64,000 nucleotides of DNA from NCBI RefSeq assembly GCF_021375795.1, contig NZ_JAEIOI010000001.1:496001-560000 (forward strand), written 5' to 3'. Positions 27,800 to 35,744 of this stretch are shown piece after piece (position 1 is the first letter of the stretch; each line of letters opens with the position of its first letter). The translations under genes and the position numbers were made by a program. The notes beneath the pieces are model-generated. The model worked only from the letters and a program-made list of their open reading frames with translations. It searched no databases and was not told where the DNA came from. This DNA comes from Pseudomonas anguilliseptica (GTDB lineage: Bacteria; Pseudomonadota; Gammaproteobacteria; Pseudomonadales; Pseudomonadaceae).

Positions 27800-29251
27800 A
27801 TGGAAGTTGTTCTGTCACGTTTGAAACGGATTTCACCAGTCTGGTTGACGTTTTTTTCTAGTTTGCTTTTGTCGTTAATTGCAGTTGTGGGTGAGGTTAC
27901 CATCGGTAAGGATGGTGCGTTCTATGTTGATTTAGCCGTTACATATCTTGAATCTGGTACGGCAGCCACTTTTGCACGATTTGACTGGCCTTGGTTTTCT
28001 ATCATTTTGGCCGTCTTGAGTCGCTTTACCGGTATCGGCCTTGAGTTGGTTGCTTATTGCCTGTGTGCGCTTTTTATGGCGGGTACCTGTTGTCTTTTGG
28101 TTGATATTGTTGTTAAGCGCCTACCGCAAACTGGGTATTGGGCGTGCTTGGTCGTTCTATCAATGCCGGCTTTTAATGCTTTCAGGGGCGACGTATTAAG
28201 AGAGTATGGGTTCTGGTTTTTTAGCATTTTGGCGCTTTGGTTGGCTATGCGCTGGTATTCGCATCCCACTTGGATGAGAGCGTCACTGGTTCAGATAGCA
28301 ATTGCAGCAGCAGCATTGTTCCGTCTGGAGGCTGTGTTATTGATGCCTGCACTCGCCGTTTGGCAGTTGGTAGGTGTTAGGTCGTGGGCTGATTTTGCTA
28401 AAAGTGTGCAGTTCAATGCGCTTCCTGCTTTTATTGGTATAGTTGCGCTGGTTTGGGTGCTTCTGGGTGCGGGCTTGTCGGCAGAGCGACTCAATGATTA
28501 TGTGGAATTGCTAAACCCCAAAGGCATTTCCAGTAACTTTAGAGACGCAGCTGAGAATTTCAGTAAGGGTGTCCTTCATCGATTTGCAGAGAATGATGCC
28601 AAACACATCCTTTTGTTCGGCTTGTTTGGCAGTGCTGTTTTCATGTTCATGAAGCTGCTGGGGCCTTTTGCAGTGCCGCTTTTGTTTAGGCGAGGACGAG
28701 AGGCCGTTGGGCAATTTTTTGTGGAGTTCAAGCCGTTTGCTTGGGCTTTCGCTTTTTATTTTGCTGTGATTATGCTTTTTTATACACAGCAATTGTTTAT
28801 GAACTCTAGATATATCAGCTTTTTGAATTTGCTTGCTGTGCCTGCGGCTGTTGTTTCGTTTGTATGGTTTGTTGGTCGCTTTCCTAAGTGGGGGCGCTTT
28901 TTATGTGTGCTCGCCTTGTTGGTAATGCTGGACAACGTGCTGTCGTTTTCTGCTAAGAAAACACACTATGTTGAAAGCGGTCATTGGATTGCGCAAAATG
29001 TAAAGAAAGATGCTTCTATCTATTATGCGGATCCGAGGATTTCCTACCATGCTGGCCGGGGCTATCCAAAGCAGCGACTAAATATGACTGCGGCCATGAG
29101 TGAAGATCATCAGGCGCGGTTTGATTATTTTATTATTGAGGCGGATGCTGATGAAAAGTGGCTTGTGGTTTGGATGCAACAGCACAATAAACGCGTAATC
29201 ACGCAATTCGCGAATCGTAAAGGCGATACTGTGCTGGTTGTGGGTGACTAG
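27800..29251 (+). CDS. Multi-spanning membrane protein, GT-C (GT39/PMT-like) glycosyltransferase candidate
   Basis: A 483-residue inner-membrane protein with about 10-12 hydrophobic segments and a soluble C-terminal tail (about 390-483). After the first segment comes VTIGKDGAFYVDLAVTYL, placed like the acidic first-loop motif of GT39/GT83 enzymes. AFRGDVLREYGFWFFSILALWLAMRW and LFRLEAVLLMPALAVW resemble RgtA-D/PMT_2 proteins, which use polyprenyl-phosphate sugars in the periplasm. The gene is AT-rich, 16 bases after the GT2 with AAGGAG upstream. An O-antigen ligase or polymerase role is an alternative. Family call moderate, function unknown. Confidence 0.65.
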   Translation: MEVVLSRLKRISPVWLTFFSSLLLSLIAVVGEVTIGKDGAFYVDLAVTYLESGTAATFARFDWPWFSIILAVLSRFTGIGLELVAYCLCALFMAGTCCLLVDIVVKRLPQTGYWACLVVLSMPAFNAFRGDVLREYGFWFFSILALWLAMRWYSHPTWMRASLVQIAIAAAALFRLEAVLLMPALAVWQLVGVRSWADFAKSVQFNALPAFIGIVALVWVLLGAGLSAERLNDYVELLNPKGISSNFRDAAENFSKGVLHRFAENDAKHILLFGLFGSAVFMFMKLLGPFAVPLLFRRGREAVGQFFVEFKPFAWAFAFYFAVIMLFYTQQLFMNSRYISFLNLLAVPAAVVSFVWFVGRFPKWGRFLCVLALLVMLDNVLSFSAKKTHYVESGHWIAQNVKKDASIYYADPRISYHAGRGYPKQRLNMTAAMSEDHQARFDYFIIEADADEKWLVVWMQQHNKRVITQFANRKGDTVLVVGD

Positions 29252-29254
29252 TAT

Positions 29255-29905
29255 TTATAGCGGTATTAGTTGCAGGCGATGTTTTAGTATTTTTCCGCTA
29301 GGTGCCAACGAGCTTTCTTGACAGTATTGGTCGAAGCAAGCAATCGCTTTGGGCTGGTTAAGTGTGTTGCGGTCTCGACTGTCTCTGAGCAGATGCTGAA
29401 AATTTCTCAGCCGTTTGATGGTGCCGAGCGCTCCCCGGCTTCGGCTCAAGTCAGCCAAATCGATCAGGCCCATCTTGTTTTCAGGCGTCAAGACGATGTT
29501 GCCGAGATGTAAGGACCGAAAATAGATCCCCTGGCTATGAAGTGTTGCGATCAGGCTGCCCAGTTGGGTGAAGAGTTTTTCTGTCAGCTCTTGCTCATGA
29601 AGCTGTCTCAGGGTTCGGCCTGGTAGTGGTTGGTAGTGCACGATGTCGCGCTTTAGCTCTCGGCAGCGGTATGTCTGGATGATTTGTGGGCATGGCAAGT
29701 TCAGTGTCTTGAGCATTGCGGCATTATCAGCAAAGCGCTGTGCGTAGGGCCAGATGGCTGCTGAGGAGATCAAGCGCTTGCGGCGAAAAAGCTTGAGGAA
29801 GCTGCCGTCACGCAAACGCAGCACTTTTTCGCCGTGGCCGTCGGCCTCGATGATTTCTGCGCCTTTGCGCAAGCTTTCATAATCAGATTTTGAGAGGGCT
29901 TGCAT
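29255..29905 (-). CDS. Kinase-like LPS-cluster protein (PA4998-type), probable pseudokinase
   Basis: A 216-residue protein of the LPS kinase fold, often annotated 'toluene tolerance'. GEKVLRLRDGSFLKLFRRKRL has the N-lobe Lys, and MGLIDLADLSRSR the DFG-like Asp. The catalytic loop reads GIYFRSLHLGNIVL, with Ser131 where the catalytic Asp should be. I chose the ATG at 29905, with AAAGG upstream; an ATG at 29929 with AGGG is a good alternative. It is convergent with the membrane protein (3-base gap) and divergent from msbA, as in P. aeruginosa PA4998/msbA. Confidence 0.8.
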   Translation of the reverse strand: MQALSKSDYESLRKGAEIIEADGHGEKVLRLRDGSFLKLFRRKRLISSAAIWPYAQRFADNAAMLKTLNLPCPQIIQTYRCRELKRDIVHYQPLPGRTLRQLHEQELTEKLFTQLGSLIATLHSQGIYFRSLHLGNIVLTPENKMGLIDLADLSRSRGALGTIKRLRNFQHLLRDSRDRNTLNQPKAIACFDQYCQESSLAPSGKILKHRLQLIPL

Positions 29906-29978
29906 ACCAATACCTTTCTTGGGACTCATCATTCTACCCTGAGACAGGCTCAGACCGCTCAGCGATGAAATGGTGCCG

Positions 29979-29987
29979 TGGTACACT
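29979..29987 (+). promoter_or_regulatory. Candidate extended -10 promoter for msbA
   Basis: TGGTACACT: an extended -10 element (TGn-TACACT) whose predicted start lies about 22 bases before the msbA ATG. No good -35 was found at 17 bp. Confidence 0.4.
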
Positions 29988-30016
29988 AAGGCAATTTAAC
30001 TGCTTTGGCGTTTTCC

Positions 30017-31849
30017 ATGAGCCGATCAACCCAGCCGCAAACCTCCAGTTTGAAAATTTATTTCCGTTTGTTGGCTTACGTTAAGCCCTATATAGGGCTC
30101 TTTCTGGTTAGTATTCTTGGTTTTCTAATTTTTGCGTCTACTCAGCCCATGTTGGGCTATGTGCTGAAGTTTTTTGTGGACGGTCTGAATAACCCAGATG
30201 CTAGTTTTTTTGCCTCTGTACCGTATTTAAATGAATTTTCATGGCTTGAAGGTCTTAAGCTGTTGCAGGCTGTGCCTTTGCTTATTGTATTGATTGCACT
30301 GCTTCAAGGAATAGGTTCGTTTTTCGGGAACTATTTCCTGGCGAAGGTTTCACTGGGGCTCGTGCATGACATGCGTGTGGCGCTTTTCAATAATTTACTT
30401 GTATTGCCTAATCGCTACTTTGATAGTCATAACTCAGGGCACCTTATATCGCGAATTACTTATAATGTAACTATGGTTACGGGTGCGGCAACTGATGCGA
30501 TTAAAGTTGTTGTGCGTGAAGGGATGACTGTGGTTTTTCTTTTTATCACGCTTTTGCTGATGAATTGGAAACTTACGTTGGTAATGCTCGCCATTCTTCC
30601 TGTTATTGGTCTAATGGTTTCTAGTGCAAGTAAGAAGTTTCGCAAGCAAAGTAAGAAAATTCAAGTGGCGATGGGGGATGTTACGCATGTTGCGTCCGAG
30701 ACCATTCAAGGCTATCGGGTTGTGCGTAGTTTTGGTGGGGAGGCGTATGAGCAAGAACGTTTCTATAAAGCCAGCTCAGATAATAGGCAAAAACAGCTTA
30801 GGATGGTGAAAACCAACGCCGTGTATACACCTAGTTTGCAATTGGTAATTTATGGGGCAATGGCTGTATTAATGTTTCTTGTGTTGTTGTTACGTGGTGA
30901 TGCGTCGCCCGGCGAGCTTGTTGCCTACATCACGCTGGCGGGTCTTTTGCCGAAACCGATCCGCCAGCTTTCGGAGGTTAGTTCGACTATTCAGAAAGGC
31001 GTTGCGGGCGCGGAAAGTATCTTTGAGCAGCTTGATGAGAAATTAGAAGCTGATAATGGCACTCAAGAGCGTACCAAGGTCGTAGGTCGTCTAGATGTAC
31101 GCAACTTGAGCTTTCGCTATGAGGGAAGCGATAAAGCCGTTTTGGACAATATCAGCTTTGTGGCTGAGCCTGGGCAGATGGTTGCTCTGGTGGGGCGCTC
31201 GGGCAGTGGCAAGTCTACATTGGCTAATTTAATTCCGCGTTTTTATCATCATGATCAAGGACAAATTCTGCTCGACGATCTTGATGTTGAAGATTACAAG
31301 CTGCGTAACTTACGCAAGCATATAGCACTGGTTACGCAGCATGTGACGCTCTTCAATGATACGGTCAGGAACAATATCGCTTATGGCGATTTGGCTGATG
31401 CATCAATCGAAAATGTAAGGTGTGCATCTGAGTCCGCCTATGCCGCAGAATTTATAGAGCAGATGCCGCAGGGGTACGACACGCTCGTTGGTGAAAATGG
31501 TGTTCTTCTATCTGGCGGTCAGCGCCAGCGGTTGGCAATTGCTCGTGCGCTCTTGAAAGATGCGCCTTTACTTATTCTTGACGAGGCAACTTCTGCACTT
31601 GATACCGAATCGGAGCGACATATTCAGGCTGCTCTGGATGAGGTGATGAAAGGCCGCACCACGCTGGTTATTGCCCATCGGCTAAGTACTATTGAGAAGG
31701 CTGACCTTATTCTCGTAATGGACAAAGGCCGTATTGTTGAGCGTGGCACGCATACCGAGTTGCTGGCACTGAATGGCTATTATGCCCGTTTACATGAGCG
31801 AGATTTTGTCGAGCCTGTGGAGCCCTCCGTTCAAGGGGCTGATACCTGA
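30017..31849 (+). CDS. msbA: Lipid A export ABC transporter MsbA
   Basis: A 610-residue half-transporter that flips lipid A-core across the inner membrane. The N-terminal half has six membrane helices (about 20-330). The ATPase domain has Walker A GRSGSGKST (about 391), Q-loop LVTQHVTLF, signature LSGGQRQR, Walker B LLILDEATSALD and the H-loop Val-Ile-Ala-His. I use ATG 30017 (MSRSTQPQTSSLK); an upstream in-frame ATG would add four residues. AT-rich relative to flanks although the protein is essential and conserved. Its stop overlaps the mig-14 ATG. Confidence 0.95.
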   Translation: MSRSTQPQTSSLKIYFRLLAYVKPYIGLFLVSILGFLIFASTQPMLGYVLKFFVDGLNNPDASFFASVPYLNEFSWLEGLKLLQAVPLLIVLIALLQGIGSFFGNYFLAKVSLGLVHDMRVALFNNLLVLPNRYFDSHNSGHLISRITYNVTMVTGAATDAIKVVVREGMTVVFLFITLLLMNWKLTLVMLAILPVIGLMVSSASKKFRKQSKKIQVAMGDVTHVASETIQGYRVVRSFGGEAYEQERFYKASSDNRQKQLRMVKTNAVYTPSLQLVIYGAMAVLMFLVLLLRGDASPGELVAYITLAGLLPKPIRQLSEVSSTIQKGVAGAESIFEQLDEKLEADNGTQERTKVVGRLDVRNLSFRYEGSDKAVLDNISFVAEPGQMVALVGRSGSGKSTLANLIPRFYHHDQGQILLDDLDVEDYKLRNLRKHIALVTQHVTLFNDTVRNNIAYGDLADASIENVRCASESAYAAEFIEQMPQGYDTLVGENGVLLSGGQRQRLAIARALLKDAPLLILDEATSALDTESERHIQAALDEVMKGRTTLVIAHRLSTIEKADLILVMDKGRIVERGTHTELLALNGYYARLHERDFVEPVEPSVQGADT

Positions 31850-32745
31850 TGCTCAACCATCTGCGCGCCTGGCGCGAGCGTGGCTGGGCGTCGATTGATG
31901 CGGCTGCTTATGCCGAGGCCTGGCAACGATTTGGCGGTAGTGTGGCCACTCATCCTCAGGTGGTCGAGCGTCTGGCCGCTCTGGCCGGTATCCCTGTTCG
32001 CTATCTTGGCTGGTTTGCCGGTGGTGATCTGCAGGCGGCGATTCCGACCTGGGGGCGGCATCTGGCGCTGTCCAAGGATGTGCTCAAACAGCGGGGTAAA
32101 CGCGGCCTGTTCGACCTCGGTAATGCCGAGTTGATTATTCCGGCAGCACCTTCAGCCGATGTCTCGCTGCGTCATCGCGGTCGTTATATCTCAATGCTCA
32201 ATGCCGGTGTGATCAGCACCCTACGTGAGCAGCCCGAGGGCCTGGCCTTGGCCCGTGAACCCGAGGAGTACAGCAAGAAATTTCGCTACAACCAGCGTCG
32301 CGAGCAGCGTTTGCTGGAAGAGGCGGGCGGAGTGATTCGGCCGATGCTAGAGCTCTCTGCTGCCGAGCAGGCGCTGATTTATGCCGATTTGTTTCAGCGG
32401 CGCTGGGGCTTTGAGGCCACCGGCAAGGCGCATCTGACGGAGGTGTTCAGCCTGATGCGTGACTTTATGACGGGCTCGCTGATTTACCTGAACGACCAGC
32501 CGGTGGCGATTCAAGTGCTGTATCGCGTCGAGGCGCCGCAGTGGGTGAGTCTGGAATACATCAACGGCGGCGTTGATCCACAGAACCGCGAATTCAGCCC
32601 TGGCAGTGTGCTGAGTTTTATCAATACCCAGACCGCCTGGAGCGAAGCGCGCGCGCTGGGCAAACCCCTGCGTTATTCCTTTGGTCGGGCTGATCGCGAA
32701 TACAAAGACCGCTGGTGCAACCGCGTTGCGGCTTATCAGGTGTAA
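31849..32745 (+). CDS. Mig-14 family protein
   Basis: A 298-residue Mig-14 homologue, the PA5003 type. Mig-14 in Salmonella and P. aeruginosa is linked to resistance to antimicrobial peptides; the biochemistry is not settled. The C-terminal two thirds look like an acetyltransferase (GNAT) fold of the FemX type: YSKKFRYNQRREQRLLEEAGG, FQRRWGFEATGK, and WVSLEYINGGVDPQNREFSPGSVL. It overlaps msbA by one base and precedes dnpA by two, so the three are co-translated. Base composition returns to GC-rich from here. Confidence 0.88.
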   Translation: MLNHLRAWRERGWASIDAAAYAEAWQRFGGSVATHPQVVERLAALAGIPVRYLGWFAGGDLQAAIPTWGRHLALSKDVLKQRGKRGLFDLGNAELIIPAAPSADVSLRHRGRYISMLNAGVISTLREQPEGLALAREPEEYSKKFRYNQRREQRLLEEAGGVIRPMLELSAAEQALIYADLFQRRWGFEATGKAHLTEVFSLMRDFMTGSLIYLNDQPVAIQVLYRVEAPQWVSLEYINGGVDPQNREFSPGSVLSFINTQTAWSEARALGKPLRYSFGRADREYKDRWCNRVAAYQV

Positions 32746-32747
32746 TC

Positions 32748-34148
32748 ATGTCTGCCCGTAAACAGATCCTGCTCAAGCGCCATCGCCGACAAAAGCGCAT
32801 AGCGTTGCTATTGGCCCTTGTTGTCTTGGCCTTGATCGGTGTTCTGGCGGCTTGGTGGTGGGTACCGATCCTTATGCTAGCTGGCTGGCTGGCGCATGAA
32901 GCCTGGTTTGCCGACCACCTGTTCTATTCGCCCAGCGATGATTACAGCTACGCCTTTGCCGAGTCGACCTGTACCGTTAATGGTCGCATTGCTGCCGGTT
33001 ACATAAGGCTGGACGGCGAGATGGAGGCGGCGGACACCCTGATTCTGCAGGTGCAGATAAACGCCAGTTGGCTGGGGCGTTGGTTCGATCCTTATGTGCT
33101 GATGGGCACAGATCGTCAGGATTTTGAGCGCGGCGTGAACGGGCGGCGTTATCTGAACTTGTCCGGGCAGGGTGACCTATTGGCGCAGGGCAGGCTGTCG
33201 CTGCGTGGCCGCTTTTGTCGCCTGGATCCGCTTGTTACGCTTTATGCGCAGCGCAACCCGAACTACGCCGAGCAGCGTCTGATGATTATCGCGCCGCACG
33301 CCGACGACGCCGAACTGGCTGCCTTTGGCCTGTACAGCCGGGCGCGCGAGGTCAGCATCCTCACTCTCACGCAGGGTGAAATTGAAGCCGAGGCTTATCA
33401 AACCCTCGGGTTGGAACAAGCGGCGGCTGCGCAGCTCAAGGGCCGTTTGCGCGCCTGGGACAGTCTGGCCGTACCGCTGTGGGGCGGTGTGGCGCAAAGT
33501 CAGTGCCTGCAACTCGGCTATTACTGCCTGCAGTTGCCGGCGATGCAGGCGCAGCCTGAGCAGGCGTTTGGTTCGCGAGAGTCCGGCGAAGCCGATATTC
33601 GCAACGTGCGGGCGAACAATGCCCTGTCGTTGCCCGGTGATGCCGATGGCATGCCCAGTTGGCGCAATTTGCTGGCAGATCTGGTGGCAGCGCTGGAGCA
33701 TTACCAGCCCGAGGTCGTCGTCACTCCGCACCCGCAACTGGACCCGCACAGCGACCATGTGGCGAGTACCCAGGCGCTGCTAGAAGCGGTTGAACTGAGC
33801 AGTTGGAAGCCGAGAACCCTGTTGCTGTACGCCAACCACCTGCATGACAACGACCGCTGGCCCATGGGGCCGGCCGGTTTTGGCATTGCCCTGCCGCCGG
33901 CGATCGAGGCTTTGCCGGCCGATGGTCTGTGGAGCCCGAGCCTGGATACCGCGCAACAACTGGATAAAGCCATGGCGCTGGCCATGCAGCACGATTTACA
34001 AGGCCCGCTGCCGCTTAAACGGCGTATTCGTCGGTTGATTCAGCGTGTGCTGGTCGGGCGGCGCTGGCCCGCTACCGGTGAAGATGAATTCTTCCGCAAG
34101 GCGGTGCGCCGCCATGAACTGTTCTGGGTACGCACGCTCGGCGGTTAG
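32748..34148 (+). CDS. dnpA: PIG-L family de-N-acetylase DnpA
   Basis: A 466-residue protein with a basic N-terminus, a hydrophobic hairpin (about 18-50), then a PIG-L zinc hydrolase domain. The zinc motif is IIAPHADDAELAAFG (about 182-196), with a later HPQLDPHSDHVAS supplying His and Asp. In P. aeruginosa dnpA affects LPS modification and fluoroquinolone tolerance; the acetylated sugar substrate is unproven. ATG 32748 follows the mig-14 stop directly, so coupling is likely. The position among mig-14, msbA and hldE supports an envelope role. Confidence 0.88.
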   Translation: MSARKQILLKRHRRQKRIALLLALVVLALIGVLAAWWWVPILMLAGWLAHEAWFADHLFYSPSDDYSYAFAESTCTVNGRIAAGYIRLDGEMEAADTLILQVQINASWLGRWFDPYVLMGTDRQDFERGVNGRRYLNLSGQGDLLAQGRLSLRGRFCRLDPLVTLYAQRNPNYAEQRLMIIAPHADDAELAAFGLYSRAREVSILTLTQGEIEAEAYQTLGLEQAAAAQLKGRLRAWDSLAVPLWGGVAQSQCLQLGYYCLQLPAMQAQPEQAFGSRESGEADIRNVRANNALSLPGDADGMPSWRNLLADLVAALEHYQPEVVVTPHPQLDPHSDHVASTQALLEAVELSSWKPRTLLLYANHLHDNDRWPMGPAGFGIALPPAIEALPADGLWSPSLDTAQQLDKAMALAMQHDLQGPLPLKRRIRRLIQRVLVGRRWPATGEDEFFRKAVRRHELFWVRTLGG

Positions 34149-34168
34149 CCAGCGCAATGGCCTGCCAA

Positions 34169-34177
34169 TGTTATGAT
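34169..34177 (+). promoter_or_regulatory. Candidate extended -10 promoter for hldE
   Basis: TG-T-TATGAT, a good extended -10 element 36 bases before the hldE ATG. No convincing -35 at the normal distance. Confidence 0.45.
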
Positions 34178-34212
34178 CCCCGGCAATCTGTTCTGCCGTT
34201 TCTGGAGTGTTT

Positions 34213-35634
34213 ATGAAAGTGTCCATGCCGCGTTTCGACCAGGCCGCCGTTCTGGTGGTGGGCGATGTCATGCTCGATCGTTATTGGCACGGCGGCACTT
34301 CGCGGATTTCGCCGGAGGCACCGGTGCCAGTGGTCAAGGTTGAGCAGATTGAGGATCGCCCGGGTGGCGCGGCCAACGTCGCGCTGAATATCGCTGCCCT
34401 CGGGGCGCCGGCCACCTTGCTCGGTGTAGCCGGTGAGGATGAAGCTGCAGCAAGCCTGCGCAACAGCCTGCAGGCGGTTGGCGTAAAGACCTTCTTCCAG
34501 ACGATCAAAGACCAGCCGACCATCGTCAAACTGCGCGTGATGAGCCGTCATCAGCAGCTTTTGCGCATGGATTTCGAAGAACCGTTCCGCACCGACAGCG
34601 CGGCCCTGGTCGCCAGCGTCGAAGCGCAACTGGACGGCATCAAGGTGCTGATTCTTTCTGATTACGGCAAAGGCGCGCTGCAGAACCACCAGGCGCTGGT
34701 GCAGCTGGCACGCAGCAAGGGCATTACCGTGCTGGCTGATCCCAAGGGTAAAGATTTCTCCATCTACCGCGGTGCGAGCCTGATTACCCCGAACCTGCAC
34801 GAGTTCGAAACCATCGTTGGCCATTGCCGTGATGAGGCCGAGCTGGTGGCCAAGGGTGCCGCCCTGATGGCAGAACTGGAACTGGGCGCGCTGCTGGTGA
34901 CTCGTGGCGAGCATGGTATGACCTTGCTGCGTCCAGAGCATCCGGCACTGCACCTGCCGGCGCGTGCCCGCGAAGTGTTTGACGTGACCGGTGCCGGCGA
35001 TACGGTGATTTCCACCCTGGCCGCCAGCCTGGCGGCGGGCGAAGAGCTGCCGAATGCAGTGGCGCTGGCCAATCTGGCCGCCGGTATTGTGGTCGGTAAG
35101 CTGGGGACTGCTGCCATCAGTGCGCCGGAACTGCGCCGTGCAATCCAGCGTGATGCCGGCTCCGAGCGCGGTGTGCTGAGCTTGGATCAACTGTTGCTGG
35201 CTATTGAAGACGCCCGCGCCCATGGCGAGAAGATTGTCTTTACCAATGGCTGCTTCGACATCCTGCATGCCGGGCATGTGACCTATCTGGAGCAGGCCCG
35301 CGCACAAGGCGATCGCCTGGTGCTGGCGGTAAATGACGACGCATCGGTCAGCCGCCTGAAAGGCCCGGGTCGGCCAATCAACGCCGTGGATCGGCGCATG
35401 GCTGTGCTGGCGGGGCTGGGCGCGGTGGACTGGGTGGTGAGCTTCAGCGAGGACACCCCGGAAAACCTGCTGCGCGCGGTCAAACCGGATGTACTGGTCA
35501 AAGGTGGTGACTACGGCATCGAGGGTGTGGTGGGGGGCGATATTGTCCGCGCCTATGGGGGCGAGGTGCGCGTGCTGGGGTTGGTGGAAAACAGTTCCAC
35601 CACCGCCATCGTCGAGAAGATCCGCAGCAAGTAA
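34213..35634 (+). CDS. hldE: Bifunctional heptose-7-phosphate kinase / heptose-1-phosphate adenylyltransferase
   Basis: A 473-residue two-domain enzyme of ADP-heptose synthesis, feeding WaaC and WaaF. Residues 1-320 are a ribokinase-type kinase: [29 protein letters not shown], and [21 protein letters not shown] with the catalytic Asp. Residues 340-473 are a nucleotidyltransferase: [22 protein letters not shown] with the HxGH motif, and ending [14 protein letters not shown]. The ATG at 34213 has GGAG five bases upstream; a GTG two codons earlier is less likely. Confidence 0.97.
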   Translation: MKVSMPRFDQAAVLVVGDVMLDRYWHGGTSRISPEAPVPVVKVEQIEDRPGGAANVALNIAALGAPATLLGVAGEDEAAASLRNSLQAVGVKTFFQTIKDQPTIVKLRVMSRHQQLLRMDFEEPFRTDSAALVASVEAQLDGIKVLILSDYGKGALQNHQALVQLARSKGITVLADPKGKDFSIYRGASLITPNLHEFETIVGHCRDEAELVAKGAALMAELELGALLVTRGEHGMTLLRPEHPALHLPARAREVFDVTGAGDTVISTLAASLAAGEELPNAVALANLAAGIVVGKLGTAAISAPELRRAIQRDAGSERGVLSLDQLLLAIEDARAHGEKIVFTNGCFDILHAGHVTYLEQARAQGDRLVLAVNDDASVSRLKGPGRPINAVDRRMAVLAGLGAVDWVVSFSEDTPENLLRAVKPDVLVKGGDYGIEGVVGGDIVRAYGGEVRVLGLVENSSTTAIVEKIRSK

Positions 35635-35645
35635 CCCTCCACACT

Positions 35646-35665
35646 GACTGGCTGCTTTGCCAGTC
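35646..35665 (+). terminator. Hairpin after hldE, possible terminator
   Basis: GACTGGC-TGCTTT-GCCAGTC, a perfect 7-bp stem 12 bases after the hldE stop. No T-run follows, so it may be a weak or Rho-assisted terminator, or an mRNA 3' stabiliser. Confidence 0.4.
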
Positions 35666-35744
35666 GCCGGCGTCGGCGCGGTCATAGGCGCTTGTCCTGG
35701 CCGCGCGCATGATCCGTGGCATCCCCCGTATGGAGTGAGATGCC

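Noticed and set aside
26875..31849. AT-rich block as a prophage or genomic island with mobility genes
   Set aside because: No integrase, transposase, terminal repeats or tRNA site were found; it contains msbA and fits LPS locus variation instead.
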